Assembly: GCA_032358255.1 (NCBI GenBank)
Contig: JAULBX010007996.1
Coordinates: forward strand, 54,829-118,828
Source: Heterotrichella gracilis
Lineage: Eukaryota; Sar; Xanthophyceae; Tribonematales; Xanthonemataceae
DNA length: 64,000 bases
Reading direction: 5' to 3'
Shown one piece after another: positions 12,621 through 24,605 of the stretch. The translations under genes and the position numbers were made by a program. Numbering within the stretch: the stretch's first letter is position 1; every line of letters starts with the position of its first letter. Below the pieces are notes generated by a model, which saw only the letters and a program-made list of their open reading frames with translations, did no database searches and was not told where the DNA came from.

Positions 12621-14765
12621 GAGCACCCCAAGCCGGGTTTCAACTTGAACTAACGCTGATAGACTGCAAGGCTGTTTAACCAGCAGCTGGTCGTTGCTTG
12701 GTGACCTTGGTTGTACTTGCAGCGTCCATATGCATTGCATTCCCAACTGGGTGATGGAAGCGGGAAGAAGGACTATGGTGTTCCTGAGACTCAAGGCGTA
12801 CAGAATATAGTGAAACACAATACCGAGAGGAGAATGCGCCCTTGCTGAAAGGTAGGGCAGCTGCTTGTGCATATATGCATGGCCCCTACTCCCCTTGTTT
12901 GGTCTTGAACGCACAGTGTTCAATTTTATCCTCAAGTGAACGCATTTGTTGGCGGACATTCCTGAGTTAAGCTCTACGTTGTTCCCCAACTGTCCTTTTA
13001 AAGCGTTATCACTGCTGTGATAAAAGTTGTTTTGCCCAGACTGTCAACGTTCCTTAATTGGAGATATTAATATTTTTTTACTATCTGATAGTATGCATGC
13101 ATATGAATTGGGCAACCAAAAGGTTAACGGTACCACTACTTTACTGGTTGTTAATGTCTTTGGCGCATGGCAAGCGTCCCTAGTAGGATACTGGTCGTGT
13201 ACCCAACATTCGCATGTGGACATGCCGCGGCTGTTGAAGCTCGGGCAGGTTCAAGAGCGTTTCGACAAGGTGCAGGTGCAGGAGCAGTGTGCACCTGCAC
13301 TCGTTCTGAAAGCTCCTGCACCTTGTCGAAACGCAGATTTTATGGCCACTGTTGGACGAAGTTGGCCCCTTAAAAAGCACGAGCCATCGTGGGCACCGCA
13401 CATGATGCCAAACCCGGGTTCATGCATTGCAACCAGTTGCTGGGTGGAGGTATGCACCCTAGCACCCTTTGCCCACAAGGACACAGAAAATTTTGTCAAC
13501 TTTCAAGAATCGTTAAATGGGCACATCAGTATGGTAATCTTTACCGTTCTTAGGTTGGCAAATGCATGAGCAAGCGGTGGCACTGGCCTCGCACCCTACA
13601 TACACACCCCAATTTCCGGACGCCTCCCAGCACACCCCATGTGTCACAGCTACCGCATCTGTTGAACCTCTGAAAGAGCATGGGATGAAGTCATTGGCGA
13701 CCATCCAGCCATTAGCGCATCCCGTCAGCAGGTCAAGGGTTTGGGGTTTAGGGTTTAGGAGCAGCTGCTGACTGTAATCCGCATTCAGTGGCCAGGGTAT
13801 AGCAGGCAGTGGAGACGCATGGGCTGAGGTGTAAGTGGACAGGTAGGCGGTGGGGGTGGGGGTGGGGGGTGGGGAGGCAGGTGATAGCATGAATCGAGGG
13901 GGAGAGGAGGGGGAGACGCATGCACAGGGGGGTCGCAGCGGAAGCGGAAGAGGCTCCCCAGATGGCAAGTGGGTGGAGAGAGGGGCAGGAGGTATATGAT
14001 GGAGAATGCAGGGAGGGCAGGCAGGGGAGGATGACAGCAAGCAGGAAAGAGAAGCGGAGCACGGCGGGGTAGGGGGTGCAGAAGGTGGGAGCAATGGGGT
14101 GCAATAGACTGAGCAGGAAATGAAGTTGTCTGTCAGATGGCAGCGCCAATGCAATACACTGAGGTATGTGTGGCTTTTTCAATTCATATCTCACAGTGAA
14201 CAGCGGTGGGGAGATTAGAGGCATTATCCAATCAGAATGTCATATCCATAGCAGCTTACCCTTGCGCATAATAGGACCGGCACGCACCTCAGTGGTGTTC
14301 ATGTGTGTTCAACATAAGTCGCACACCTAAAATACTCTGGCCCACTTTTTCATGCGGGATTGCACTTCAGAATGGCTAGTTAGAGCATAGTCTGGCTTAC
14401 TGAGCAGATCCCCACTTGTGATATGCGTGTCAATTCAAACGACTTCCCCTGGTGCATCACAGTAGTAACTACCACAACAATGTCCAAATGGTGATCAAAT
14501 CAGTTCTTGCAATCGCTCATTACAAATTGGAAGTGCCTTCCATTTCTTCATTCACAGATTTGTAACCAAGCTCTAGTTCAAGATTCTGGTCAACCACACT
14601 CCTGGTAGGAAAATGGAAAGAATAGCAGTTTGGAATAAAATTTTCAGTATCTTTTTGAAATTCAATAGAGGTGTCAGCACAATGTGTCATATGTACAGGC
14701 AATTAACCAATTTGGCCTTGCTTATAAAAATGGCTTTTTAAGAAAACCTGCATTGCCCCATACGC
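12621..14765. other. Intergenic region without supported gene
   Basis: About 2.1 kb between the start of the coiled-coil gene and the stop of the secreted-protein gene. Open frames here are long but show no family signature. The stretch 13840-14080 is purine-rich and G-biased, which explains the open frames on the minus strand. It contains a telomere-like stretch (13740-13758) and a strong inverted repeat (13257-13334). Confidence 0.6.
13257..13334. repeat. Inverted repeat / hairpin
   Basis: Left arm 13257-13285 begins GCGTTTCGACAAGGTGCAGG; right arm 13312-13334 is its reverse complement. The only difference is an extra 6-base TGCAGG unit in the left arm. The loop is about 26 bases. Could be a MITE-like remnant or a structured transcript; no coding role is seen. 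Confidence 0.85.
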
Positions 14766-16928
14766 CTATCCCCCAAACAGGCCACCTATGGCATTACCAA
14801 CCGAGTTGGCCACGCTACCCACAGCATTAACAGCACTATTAGCCGCACTACCAACCGCATTGGCTGCGTCACCAACCGCATTCCCAACCTTGCCCACCGC
14901 ATCCACTATCCACACGCCCGCTTGGCTGAAAAACCCTAGCACAGGGTCTTGCAACGCATTCACAGTGGCAGTAGCTGCACTGCTCACAGCTGATGCAGCA
15001 TCATTGAAAATGGAGTCAACTGCTGCGCCCGGGGACTGCACAATCTGGTCCAAAGCCTTTCCAGCTGCGCCCCCGTAGGTGCTCAGTGCAGTGTTTACAA
15101 ACTGAGATACCATGTTCATGCTGTTGTCAAAGAAGGTAGCTGCGGGGCCCTGTTCATCCGAGGGCAGCTTTGAAATTGTGTCCTTGCCTTTGCTGTATTG
15201 GTCGTTGAAGGCGTTGGCCGTGTTAGTCACCTGCGGCAAGCACAGTGTGCGATAAATCGGCACTGCCAGATGAACATATCATTCACTAACTTCATTTTCA
15301 TTGATCTTTTGAAAAGAGAGAATTCAAGAATGCAAACGCCCCCCCACATGGTGGCACCGCAAGCCAGCAATGTTCAACCACACAGGCAGGGCGGGCAGCA
15401 ACCAGTGGAACATGGCATACTATGATCTACTAGATCAATGGACATGGGGGCTTGATGAACCCACCTGGTTCTGGCAGCTGCTGCACAGTTTTGCTCGGGC
15501 CTCAGATGTGAGGTCCTGGCTCATCATGGATTGGATCACGTCATCCATTTGGGACTTGATTTCGTCGACGGCGCTGCGAGCAGTGTCCTGCGGGCCAGGG
15601 TAACCCGTTGGATTTCTCTCGTTATAAGAAATCGGAGAAAAAAGTTTAGGACGACAACCAACGACATTTTGTTTCAGTCAAATTTATATAGGTTGTTTTT
15701 TAAATTATTTACTTTAAAAATTCAGTGTGTAAATAAACAAACTCCAGCACGCCCTGAATGAAAAATGAAATATATTATTTGTGAAGTCCATTTCTAACCA
15801 CGAGCCACACGTCACTGATCACTGATTGCCAAGGCAATCCATGTTGCAGCTCGCGCGGTTTGTCCACGTTCCCACCTGCAGCTCCTTTGCATGCTCCTGA
15901 GTGACCCCAGGTTGATTCTGCTGCAGCAGCTTGCGGGTGCCATGTGGCGCCTGCCATGCGGCAGCCATTGGCAAGGCAGCGATGCTCCCATACAACCCGC
16001 CTGCATGCGTACGCAGAAATTGTAAGTATTACTAATGCGCAGAAAATATGACTGATGAACATTAGTAACTTTGATGCACAGGTCTGCTTTAGGGGTTTAG
16101 AGTTTTGGGGTTTTGGGGTTTTGGGGTTTTAGGGTTTTAGGGTTTTAAAGCTAATTAGGGTTTAGCCCCCATAGGCTGGTCAGCCTGGCGGCACAAACAG
16201 ATGGGGTCACAGATGCAGTGTGTTCACATACATGTATATCAGAAGTGAAGGAAGATAAATAAATTACTGTGTGGTCACATGGTGGACGCGGGCGAAGTGC
16301 CGGTGCACTAATACTTGCAAAATTGTGTTCAAAAAATGGACCGCCTGGGACATTTATTGATATTTTCTAGCGTAAGCTTATCAGAATAAAAATGTTTCAT
16401 CATGGCAGAATTGCCAGCAACTGCCAACATCGAAGCCTGGTCTAATGAAGCCTGTCTTTCAAGACTGGAATCACACAACAGGCACACATGAACGTCACAG
16501 TGGTGTATACTTAATATATTTAGGTGTCAAGCATGTGCTGCGTCACAGCTTTGTTGTCACCATCAAATCTGTAACTTTGGCATTGCGCGGCAAATATTTA
16601 TTTCCTGCTGATTCCCTGAGCAGCAGTCACGACTGCAAACTCAATGGTTCTGGACTATGCAAAGCCACACCTGTTGGAGCAGGCGACGGCCACTGGCACT
16701 GGGTGACGCCCCATCGGAGCTGTCATCAGTTCCCAGTGCATCATCTATTGCCGAAAGGTCTGGATCTGATGACCCATCTGATCCAGGGGCGCACACACTT
16801 GGGCAGACAGTGCCGGAGTCAGGGAGGGCCTGGAGGGCAGCCACAGGCACCAGCAGCAGTTGCGGAACTGCTGTGCACAGCAGCGCCAGAAACAGCATGC
16901 AGTGGGGCATCTTGCATCGCAGTGTCAT
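14766..16928 (-). CDS. Secreted helix-rich protein with CPSVC and RRLLQ motifs (paralogue A)
   Basis: Four exons: 16928-16671, 15950-15876, 15587-15465, 15230-14766; 921 nt, 306 residues. The N-terminus has a hydrophobic signal peptide (LFLALLCTAVPQLLLVPVAA), then a CPSVC motif and an acidic serine-rich stretch, then GRRLLQQ and TRKLLQQ. Exon 3 carries CSSC in an amphipathic helical region. The C-terminus is a repetitive Ala/Val/Gly/Asn-rich region (repeats of the type VGNAVGDAANAVGSAAN) ending in GGLFGG. No known domain is recognised. It is homologous to the divergent plus-strand gene at 18033-20744: same order of signal peptide, CPSVC, R(R/K)LLQ, a DT-start helix with a CxxC pair, then a Ser/Ala/Gly helix. 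The acceptor of exon 2 was chosen to keep phase 0; another small exon upstream is possible. A TATATA stretch lies near 17117, about 190 bases upstream. Confidence 0.75.
16087..16167. repeat. Interstitial telomere-like array mixing TTTTGGGG, TTTTAGGG and TTTAGGG
   Basis: In the first intron of paralogue A the plus strand reads successive units of TTTTGGGG (three in a row), then TTTTAGGG (two), then isolated TTAGGGTTTAG. The unit type changes along the array. Elsewhere in the window the motif is TTTAGGG. Confidence 0.85.
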
Positions 16929-18032
16929 TTTCAACACCAGTGGTAGTGGACAATGCAGCCACACAGACAAAGACCCAGTCTCAAAGGTTCAGAAGGGTGT
17001 CCTTGCTTTTCAAGCTTTCAATGAGAAGTACGTCAGTACAGTACTGCTACTGGTAGGGGCTGCTGTTTCGTACCCTTGCTCATGACATGGGGGCCATGCT
17101 GCAATTGCTCCGCTTGTATATATGCATGCAATTCACACAAAGTGACTAGTGTATGGCGCTGCCTTTGATGCACACGAATGCAGTAACACCTCAGTTCGAC
17201 CTGTGTGTGAGTTGTGCACCTCTGGTGCCCATGCGCTCAACAATACAGGCACAACTTCCAAGGCATCTGCTTGCACAAGTACCGTGCAGTGCGAAACCTC
17301 AAACGGTCACAAAACTATCACTGCAACTCGCCAGATGCGATTGCCAGTCCACGGTCAACGCCGCCTGCACCACATCCGCATGCTCCTGGAGTCTGGGCAT
17401 GGCTAGAATCATTTCTGCGGCAGTACATGGTGCGTTGTACCTCGCCAGGGCCTCCACCGAGGTTCGAGCCCATCTCAACTTGATTTTGTGGCTCTCCCGC
17501 TTCGTTGACTGCCACTGTGTCCGGTACTGAAGTGCGGCCTGCTCCCAGACTCAGCCTGACTATTTGGCAGGCCAGGCAAGCCTAATACCATCCGTCAAAA
17601 GCGCCTGTGAAGTGCAGTGACAGCTGTAGCATTGGAAGCAAGCACGGAAGCCAGTGCTTGCTCACTGCTCAGAACTAGGGAAGACAGCTTGCAACCCAGT
17701 TGACCAGGTCAGGCGAAACCGCCTGATGTGCGCAACGGGCTGGCCATAGTATGATACAACACCACCATTTGCAACCTCTATATCATGGCCGTTGCACAGC
17801 AGTGTTTCTCCAACTCGAGCTAAAGCCCACCTCGCATACGTAGGCGACGCAAGGACTGTCTTCTCTGGCCCAGACGGTCTAAGACTTGGTCTCCATAGCT
17901 ATATAGTCTACGCGAGTTGCAACTGCCAATTCCAGCTTGATACTAGCTCCCCAGCTAGCTCTCACTGCACTGCACAGTATTGGATACCCCTGCTGTACAA
18001 AGTATGGCAGACTGAGTCACTGCATTAGGGTC
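16929..18032. promoter_or_regulatory. Divergent intergenic region between the two secreted-protein paralogues
   Basis: About 1.1 kb separating two head-to-head paralogues. TATA-like stretches occur near 17117 (minus-strand side) and at about 17901 (CTATATAG, about 130 bases upstream of the plus-strand ATG). Open frames inside show no recognisable product. A shared regulatory region is inferred from the layout only. Confidence 0.4.
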
Positions 18033-20744
18033 ATGACTTCAGCACGAGTTTTCCTGCTAGTTGTGGCAGCAGTGCTGTCGCTGTGGGTGGTCAATCCAGC
18101 AGTGGCGCAGCTCAGCGTGGCAGCCTGTCCCAGTGTCTGCCCTCAGAGCGGTGGTAGCGCCACAGGGAGCAGGCTGAACTGGGTCGAGGACTACCTGGGC
18201 CCTCTGAAGGAAGATCATCCACTGAAGTTCCTGTCGTGCCAGGTGAGCCCAAGGTGACCCCAGGCAGGCATTGTTGCTATGCCCCCATTAGTCTTTGCAC
18301 AGCAGGGCTACTAGCAACTTGCTTGAAGGTAGTTTTTGCACGGCTAAAATTATACATATTTTGGATGACTATCCATTGGGACATGCCTTGTGCCATGCTG
18401 TCTGTGACGTCTGACTAGTTCTTTTTTGTTTTTGTTTTTTCCACACAGGGCCATGCCCCAGAGTTGAACTGTAGAGTTGAGTCATTTTGCTGTTATTACT
18501 CTCAGACTGCAGAGTGCAATTTGCTGACTGTATGCTAAGAGTCTGAATGACCAGCAAAAATGCTTCCTTTTGTTGTTGATTGTTATCATACAGATTATGC
18601 TATGACATACAAATTAGTAAATAGGCTGTCATGCTCAGAAAATGTGACATCTGACTGTTCAAAATTTAGTTTGAAAAGCATTTGAATGGGGCCCACCATG
18701 GGATACTCAGGTGGGGATGTTGGTAGCCATCCTAGTGCGACTGTTTAATTTGGTTCAATTAAGGTATAAATGTGGTGGTCTTTTAAGCATGCAGCTCACA
18801 GTTTGCATATTTGCCAGCTCATCATGACATGTCCACTGCTCACTAAGTTATGACTGTGACACCGCGTCCACATGATGTGCGTGCCGTGCAAACCTGCTCC
18901 TGCTAGCTACTGCGGCTCTGTAACACTTTGCACTTGCTTAAGCCTGCCTCCCCGTTGCAGGTTGACTTTGAAGACGTCGCATTCCCTGAGAGCCACTGGG
19001 CAGCAAACGCCTCATCCCCATGGCACCAGTCCCTGGCCCGCAACTTCTACTACCACACCTGCTCCTTCATCACCGGGGATGCTGAGACCGCAAAGAAGCT
19101 GGCAAAAATTCCACCAAGCCTGGGTCCCAGGCCCACCAACAGTAGTACACTGGTGCGCAAGCTTCTGCAGTCAGACTCCGGCGATGACACCAGTGACCCT
19201 ACCGACACAAGTGGCGACAGTGGCGACACAAGTGGTGACTGGATGGGTCAGCGGATACCGTCTCGCACTTGAAGGTGAGAAGGATAGGCGCTGTGGTTGT
19301 ATGGTTTGCGCGTGTTGGGGGTTGCTTTGACTTGGTCTTACAAGCAATAGGTATGCTTTACATGCAAGCACTGGCAGTGCTGACTGTTAGTGATTGTCTT
19401 GTACGTTCAGACGTTACCAAGAAGTTGTAGTCTCCCAAACAGTAAATGCATAAATTGTAATATGATTACAATCATTTGGCATAATGGCAGATCAGCATCA
19501 GCCTTGCACAAGCTTGCGCCACCCAATCCTGCCTTTGCATTGCTTGTACCATTTTTGTATGTTATATGCATGCATGAATAGACGTCACTGTGGTACTAAT
19601 ACTTGCAATCATCATCATCTCGTGGAAGGCTGGCAAGATTCCCAAATGCATCGATCTATATGTCAGCATTTTTACCTGACCGTCGTTACGTCCTTGCCTA
19701 CCGTGAACACAGCGTCAACCTCATTCACCTGTGCCACACGAACCATACAGCTTTTTACCACATCCTGGTTCAACCGTAGGACACTGAAGCGACACTGTTA
19801 ACAAGGTCAAGGGCAACGTCAATGGCCAGATTGACCAGATCAGGGGAGAAGCTGGCAGCTTGTCTGACAGCGCGCAGCAGAAGCTGTGCCAGCACTGCAT
19901 CCAGTCCGTCAGCGATGCCGCCTCTTCATACAATGATGGCTACAAGAGAGGCGCCGACACAATTGCACAGCTGCCAAAAAACATGCAGAATCAAGCTACT
20001 GACGCGTTCACCAGCGCAATGGACTCTGTGTCAGGTAAGAGTAAAGGCTTGCTTCATGTTACTGAACAGCGACGGTCACCATAGAAACACTGACCCTGGA
20101 GTTTATAGTCAGGAGAGGGTTGCCATGTCACAGTCACTGAGAAGAGGCAACCCTACTGCTCTTGACGAGGTCAACAGTTGTTTCTTCTCAGGGATGGTGA
20201 AATGTGCTCAAAATGACTTGCACACAAAGTGGATTAAAAATGACTGATAGCACATTGCTCTGCATACTCCATAAATACATTCGCCTGAGTACAGGTCCAA
20301 CTCGCAATCAGCAAGTATGTATATATAGCCTATAGAAAGGAACTGAAGTTGCTCCAAGCAGTGCTACCGCCAATGTCATCCTGCTTCCTGGCCATGACTC
20401 TGGTGCCAGTGAAGCATCTTGTCCTTAGAAGTTGAGCTACAATATTTGCATTTTTGTTTGATTTGTTGTAGTTTTGTTACAGATATCTGTTTGGAAAATC
20501 AGTTGCTTTTGTTCATCTCCTTGCACACTCCATCATCCAACGCACACCTATCTGTGAACATCCTGCAGGATTCATCAAGGATGCAATCAGCAGTCTTGGG
20601 GACGCCATCTTGAAGGTCCTTGACTTTGTTGTCAAGCAGGTTCTGGACGGCATTGGGCAGGTGCTGGATGCCGCAGGAAATGCAATATCTAGTGGGGCAA
20701 GCTCGGTTTTGGGTGACATCGGTAAAGCATTTGTTGGCCTGTGA
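18033..20744 (+). CDS. Secreted helix-rich protein with CPSVCP and RKLLQ motifs (paralogue B)
   Basis: Exons: 18033-18242 (signal peptide FLLVVAAVLSLWVVNPAVA, then CPSVCPQSG), 18961 to about 19259/19274, about 19790-20034, 20569-20744. Exon 2 has SFITGDAETAKKLAK, RKLLQ and a D/S/T-rich tail. Exon 3 has CQHC and a helical stretch. Exon 4 ends in ASSVLGDIGKAFVGL and TGA. It parallels the minus-strand gene at 14766-16928. The exon 2/3 junction is unresolved: the best donor (GAAG|GTGAGA, exon end 19274) has the right phase but leaves an in-frame TGA at 19270-19272. A weak donor (CC|GTCTCG, exon end 19259) avoids it. So either an odd splice, a missed exon, or a damaged gene. No domain is recognised; likely extracellular or cell-wall associated. 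Confidence 0.65.
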
Positions 20745-22506
20745 AAATTGAAGACTGATGCATTTTTTCATCAAATTAAAATGACTGTGCGGTCTAGCCA
20801 GGCATGTGTGGGGATATGATTTTGGCAATATTAATGGCTTTTCAAAAGTAGCTACTAGCAGAATTCTGTTTTGCTGGAGACCAATTACAAATAGTGATAA
20901 TAATAGGTACAATTTTTTAATGAAATCTGTGCCGCAAGTCTTTTGGATATCGATGATGTCTGAATAACAAGGTAGCTATGAACCTTTCAAAGGACAGTGG
21001 TATAGATTTCAACGTTGCTGGTTTGTGGTGCGCCACCTTTGTGTTTATCCATTGTTCTTCAGTAGCCTACGTACTCCTAGGAGGTACACAGCCACTTGCT
21101 GTGAAAGGTCCACGCCTGGAGTTGATGAGCACGCACAATTTTTACTGGCAACTTTGGTACAATTGTGCATATATCCGTTGATGTTAATTGTGTTCCTAGA
21201 ATATGATATATCTCTGACAATTAGGAGTTGTTCTTCATTTGTACTAGTGTATGCCATACACAGCGTTGGCTGTATGGGTCTAAGATGTGCGCATTTTGGT
21301 TTGCAAACTTGTGTCCATATGGGTGGTCATTGGTTCTTTTGTATAGGTTTGCGCACAGGTAGGCGTTAAAACACCGAGTGCATACTCAGGGCTATCATGC
21401 CAGGGCGCCCGGCCCTAGATTGAAGGCTTCGCACCCTGAACCGCAGTTGTTGTACATTTACGGATTCAGTGGTTCTCAACTTCATTGCGTACTGGGGACC
21501 TTGATTTGGTGGCTGCAATGGATGGTCACTAGTTTATTTTACATGGTAGATACATAATAAATAGTGTTCCCATCAAATGGGTCCTGATTGTGTACTGCGT
21601 GACGCTGTTCTGTAAACAATACAATAGCTGTAACTGACGGCAAGAAGGTATTGGCAACGAGTTCCTCAAATGGGGCCTGGGAGCCACACAGATAAAGTGC
21701 GTATCTGACATGGAGGATGCGCATTTGAAATGGAGGACCTGAGCAATGTATGTATTTCAAATCTCCACTGCGATATGAATTGCCAAGTCACATGGACACT
21801 CCACCAAAAGTGCCATGTGATGTTGTAAAGTCTTTGACCAATGGTGGGAGTTTGCATGTTTTAAAAGTTTATGCAAACATGGAAGTTGATTGTTAATAGC
21901 AAACTTGGGAGCGGCCAGGGTTTGCATGCAAATGTTTTGTCCGCCAGCTTAGCAAACTTGGGCTCTCGCCCACCGTGCAGGAGACGCATGGCCAGCCCAC
22001 AAGCATCGCCACAGGCAAGACCCGTCATGGTGTAGCAGGGTGCATTCTTCAAGGATTAAATGGAGCCTCAGGGTGGGCAGATTTGTAGTGTACCCATAAC
22101 ATCCAGCCCTTCAGGGTTTAAGGTTTTAGGGTTATGGTCCTATTTGTCAATGCAGTAAAGCAGCCATAGCAATTCTCTTCAACCATGAGTCCCAACCTTA
22201 GGGCTGTCTGCATCGCAACCAAGTTTTATTATCGTTACAGTGGAAAGCATCTTTCAACGTCTATAAAGTACCCCTAGGGCACAATAACGAATGAGCTTCT
22301 GTTCTACAAGAAAGCATCACCGGTCCCCCCGTACTAGGACCCACCTGGCTGAAGATATATTACTCTTACTTGAAGAGTTAGCGAAGGATATTTTGCGGTA
22401 GCCAATCGTTTAAACGTAACGAAAGACCTGACTACGAGGGCGTTGGCAGCCAGCCCCCAATAAGCCTGACACCTAGTTCAATATGCATGCATATGGGTGG
22501 GGGCGT
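20745..22506. other. Intergenic, AT-richer, no gene seen
   Basis: About 1.76 kb between paralogue B and the GT61 gene. Open frames are short and unconvincing. A telomere-like motif with a TTTTAGGG unit lies near 22113-22131. The stretch 22230-22470 differs in texture from its surroundings but matches nothing I recognise; it is not rRNA or tRNA by eye. Confidence 0.5.
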
Positions 22507-24605
22507 ATGAAACCTTTCCTGGCCGCACTGGTGCTTTCCCATGTTTTTTGTTCCCGAGGAGAGCGTCCTTTCGGTAGGTGGTTGCTCGTCAACGAAAGAT
22601 GCCGTGAGACATGCCGTGGGCCACGCCAGTTCTTATGTCTTTCAACGAGTTGGCCACCGTCATGTGAAAGACTCAACACCCACTGCAACCCATCCAGCCA
22701 ACCGCTTTGATACAACCATCCAGCCGAATGAGTTTCGACACACCGTTCATGTCAACAGGGCGATCAAGCATCCTCTTTTCTGGCAACAAGTCCCAATACC
22801 ACAACTGCTCTGGTGGTGGATCTTCTGTCCAGCGAGTCGGGGAGTACTTTGTGCTGAACAACGTCCAGGTGCACAGAGGGGCTGTGTACTACTACTCAGA
22901 ACCCAATGACACCACCAATTGGCCAAACTCCATTGGGTTGAGGTCTGAATCCAAGAAGCCACTGGCCATACGGCTGCGCCAGCACTCCCCATCCGGTAAC
23001 AGCTTTGGGTGCAGAGGTAGGAGCTGCAAGTGCCAATATGGACCCACTCACACTACTCACACACCCTCAGTAGGCGGTAGCAGTAATGCACCTGTCACAG
23101 CCTCACTGCAATGCATAACTTCTACAACAACCCACCATAGTGCATATGGGCATATAGGCATTGGCTGCAAAGGGCAGCACTGCATCCCCTCCCCAACCAC
23201 GCCATCAGTGGCACCCCCCCTCTCACAGAGGTCCAAGAGCATCCCTCAGTAATCTTTCATGCGCGGTATCCTCAAAACGTGTGGCACCATCTGCTCGACG
23301 GTCTGCTGCAGCTCATCTCTGTGCTGGTTGAAGAGAGCTTGACTCAATTCCATGCGCCAGTCAGCGACCAAGCCAGCAATTGCTCGCCACACAATGTCAC
23401 CCTCAAAGCTGTTCAGCCGTTCAGCATCATTGCTACAGCTGAGGACCCTTTCCAGGCACCATTGGGCTACTTGTACCAGTTCATACCAGCAGCCAGCCAG
23501 TCCACCCTGCATGAGGTGGATGGGGTGTGCTTCTGCAAGCTCATCATCGGCTCCTCTGACAGCCTGAACCTGTATGGCAGCGGCAAGGCCAAGGGAAAAT
23601 CACCAGGAGTGCAGGTGTACAGGAAAGAGTTTTTCACCAACTTCAGACGGTTCCTTATCCACAGCGTGAATGCCCATGACCAGGCAGCACATCCCAGCAG
23701 TGCGCACTCGGGCAATCAGGGGTCACTCTGTACCAAGGGACAGGCACAGGCAGCAAGGTTGCAGGTTACACTTGCTGTGCGCAAGTCATCACGCAGAGTC
23801 CTCAACACCCCAGCATTGGCACAGCTCATGAGGAAGTCTGGGGAGGCAGACGTCAAATTCACTGACTTTTCACAGGGCTTGGCAGGCGTCATTGCCCTGC
23901 TGCAAACCACCAACATCCTGGTAGCAATGCACGGCGCCGGCCTGACCAACGCTATATTTCTCCAGCCTGGATCAGTTGTCATCCAGCTGTTTCCCTATGG
24001 CTGGCAGCTGAACGAGCCGCAGCCGCTGTACAGGTCCCGAGGCAGCATCTACGTCAGCCTGTCCCTGTACTCCCAGTGCAGGTACCTGTCATGGATCAAC
24101 AAGGACAGGCTCAACTCGTACAACAGGTACTCAGATTTACGCAATGAGGACTACCGCAACTACACGCTGCACCCAGGGCCAGAGGATCGGCCCAACCCCA
24201 AGGAGGGAGCGCACCCAAAAGACAGGTACAGTGTTATTATCATTTCCGGCAGCAGCATCTGCTCAACTAGCAGCCGAGTCTGCAATTGGCATGCACCATC
24301 ATGGTATTGTATTATATGCCTGGGTCAGGCATGGTTGTTGTTTTGCTGCTTCTACCGCAAATATTGTTAATATAACACCAACGGCGGTGGCGGCAGAATA
24401 TCATCTTATCCTCTTCATCTGAATGGTTTTCTAATCAACGCTTCCCAACTTGGACCAAACAGCGTTGCTTGATTGCAGATGGTGGATATATGCAGACACG
24501 GTGGTTGACCTGGAGACCTTTGCTTCAGTGTATGAGCAAGCAGCGCGCTTTGTCAGGAAGGCACAGCAGATAGCTCAGCTCAAGGCAACAGATGCCTGGT
24601 GGTGA
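22507..24605 (+). CDS. GT61-family glycosyltransferase, Golgi/ER type
   Basis: Four exons: 22507-22573, 22759-23016, 23229-24225, 24479-24605; 1449 nt, 482 residues. Family 61 glycosyltransferases include plant beta-1,2-xylosyltransferase and animal EOGT; they modify glycans in the secretory pathway. The diagnostic motif is MHGAGLTNAIFLQPGSVVIQ at about residue 341, followed by LFPYG. The mid region has HARYPQNVWHHLLDGLL, typical of the family (N-W-H). The C-terminus is YEQAARFVRKAQQ. A short N-terminal hydrophobic segment (MKPFLAALVLSHVF) could be a signal peptide or anchor. Exon 1 is inferred from a good GTAGGT donor in the right phase. Acceptor specificity cannot be told from the sequence. 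Stop to stop with site-1 protease (convergent, 1.18 kb apart). Confidence 0.88.

Noticed and set aside
13513-14224. Long minus-strand Pro/Ser-rich frames
   Set aside because: They arise from G/purine-biased sequence; no splice or family support.
17455-17475. GGTTCGAGCCC resembling a tRNA B box
   Set aside because: The flanking bases do not form a T stem, and no acceptor or D arm is found upstream.
22230-22470. Possible structural RNA gene
   Set aside because: Texture differs from the surroundings but no rRNA, tRNA or snRNA signature could be found.
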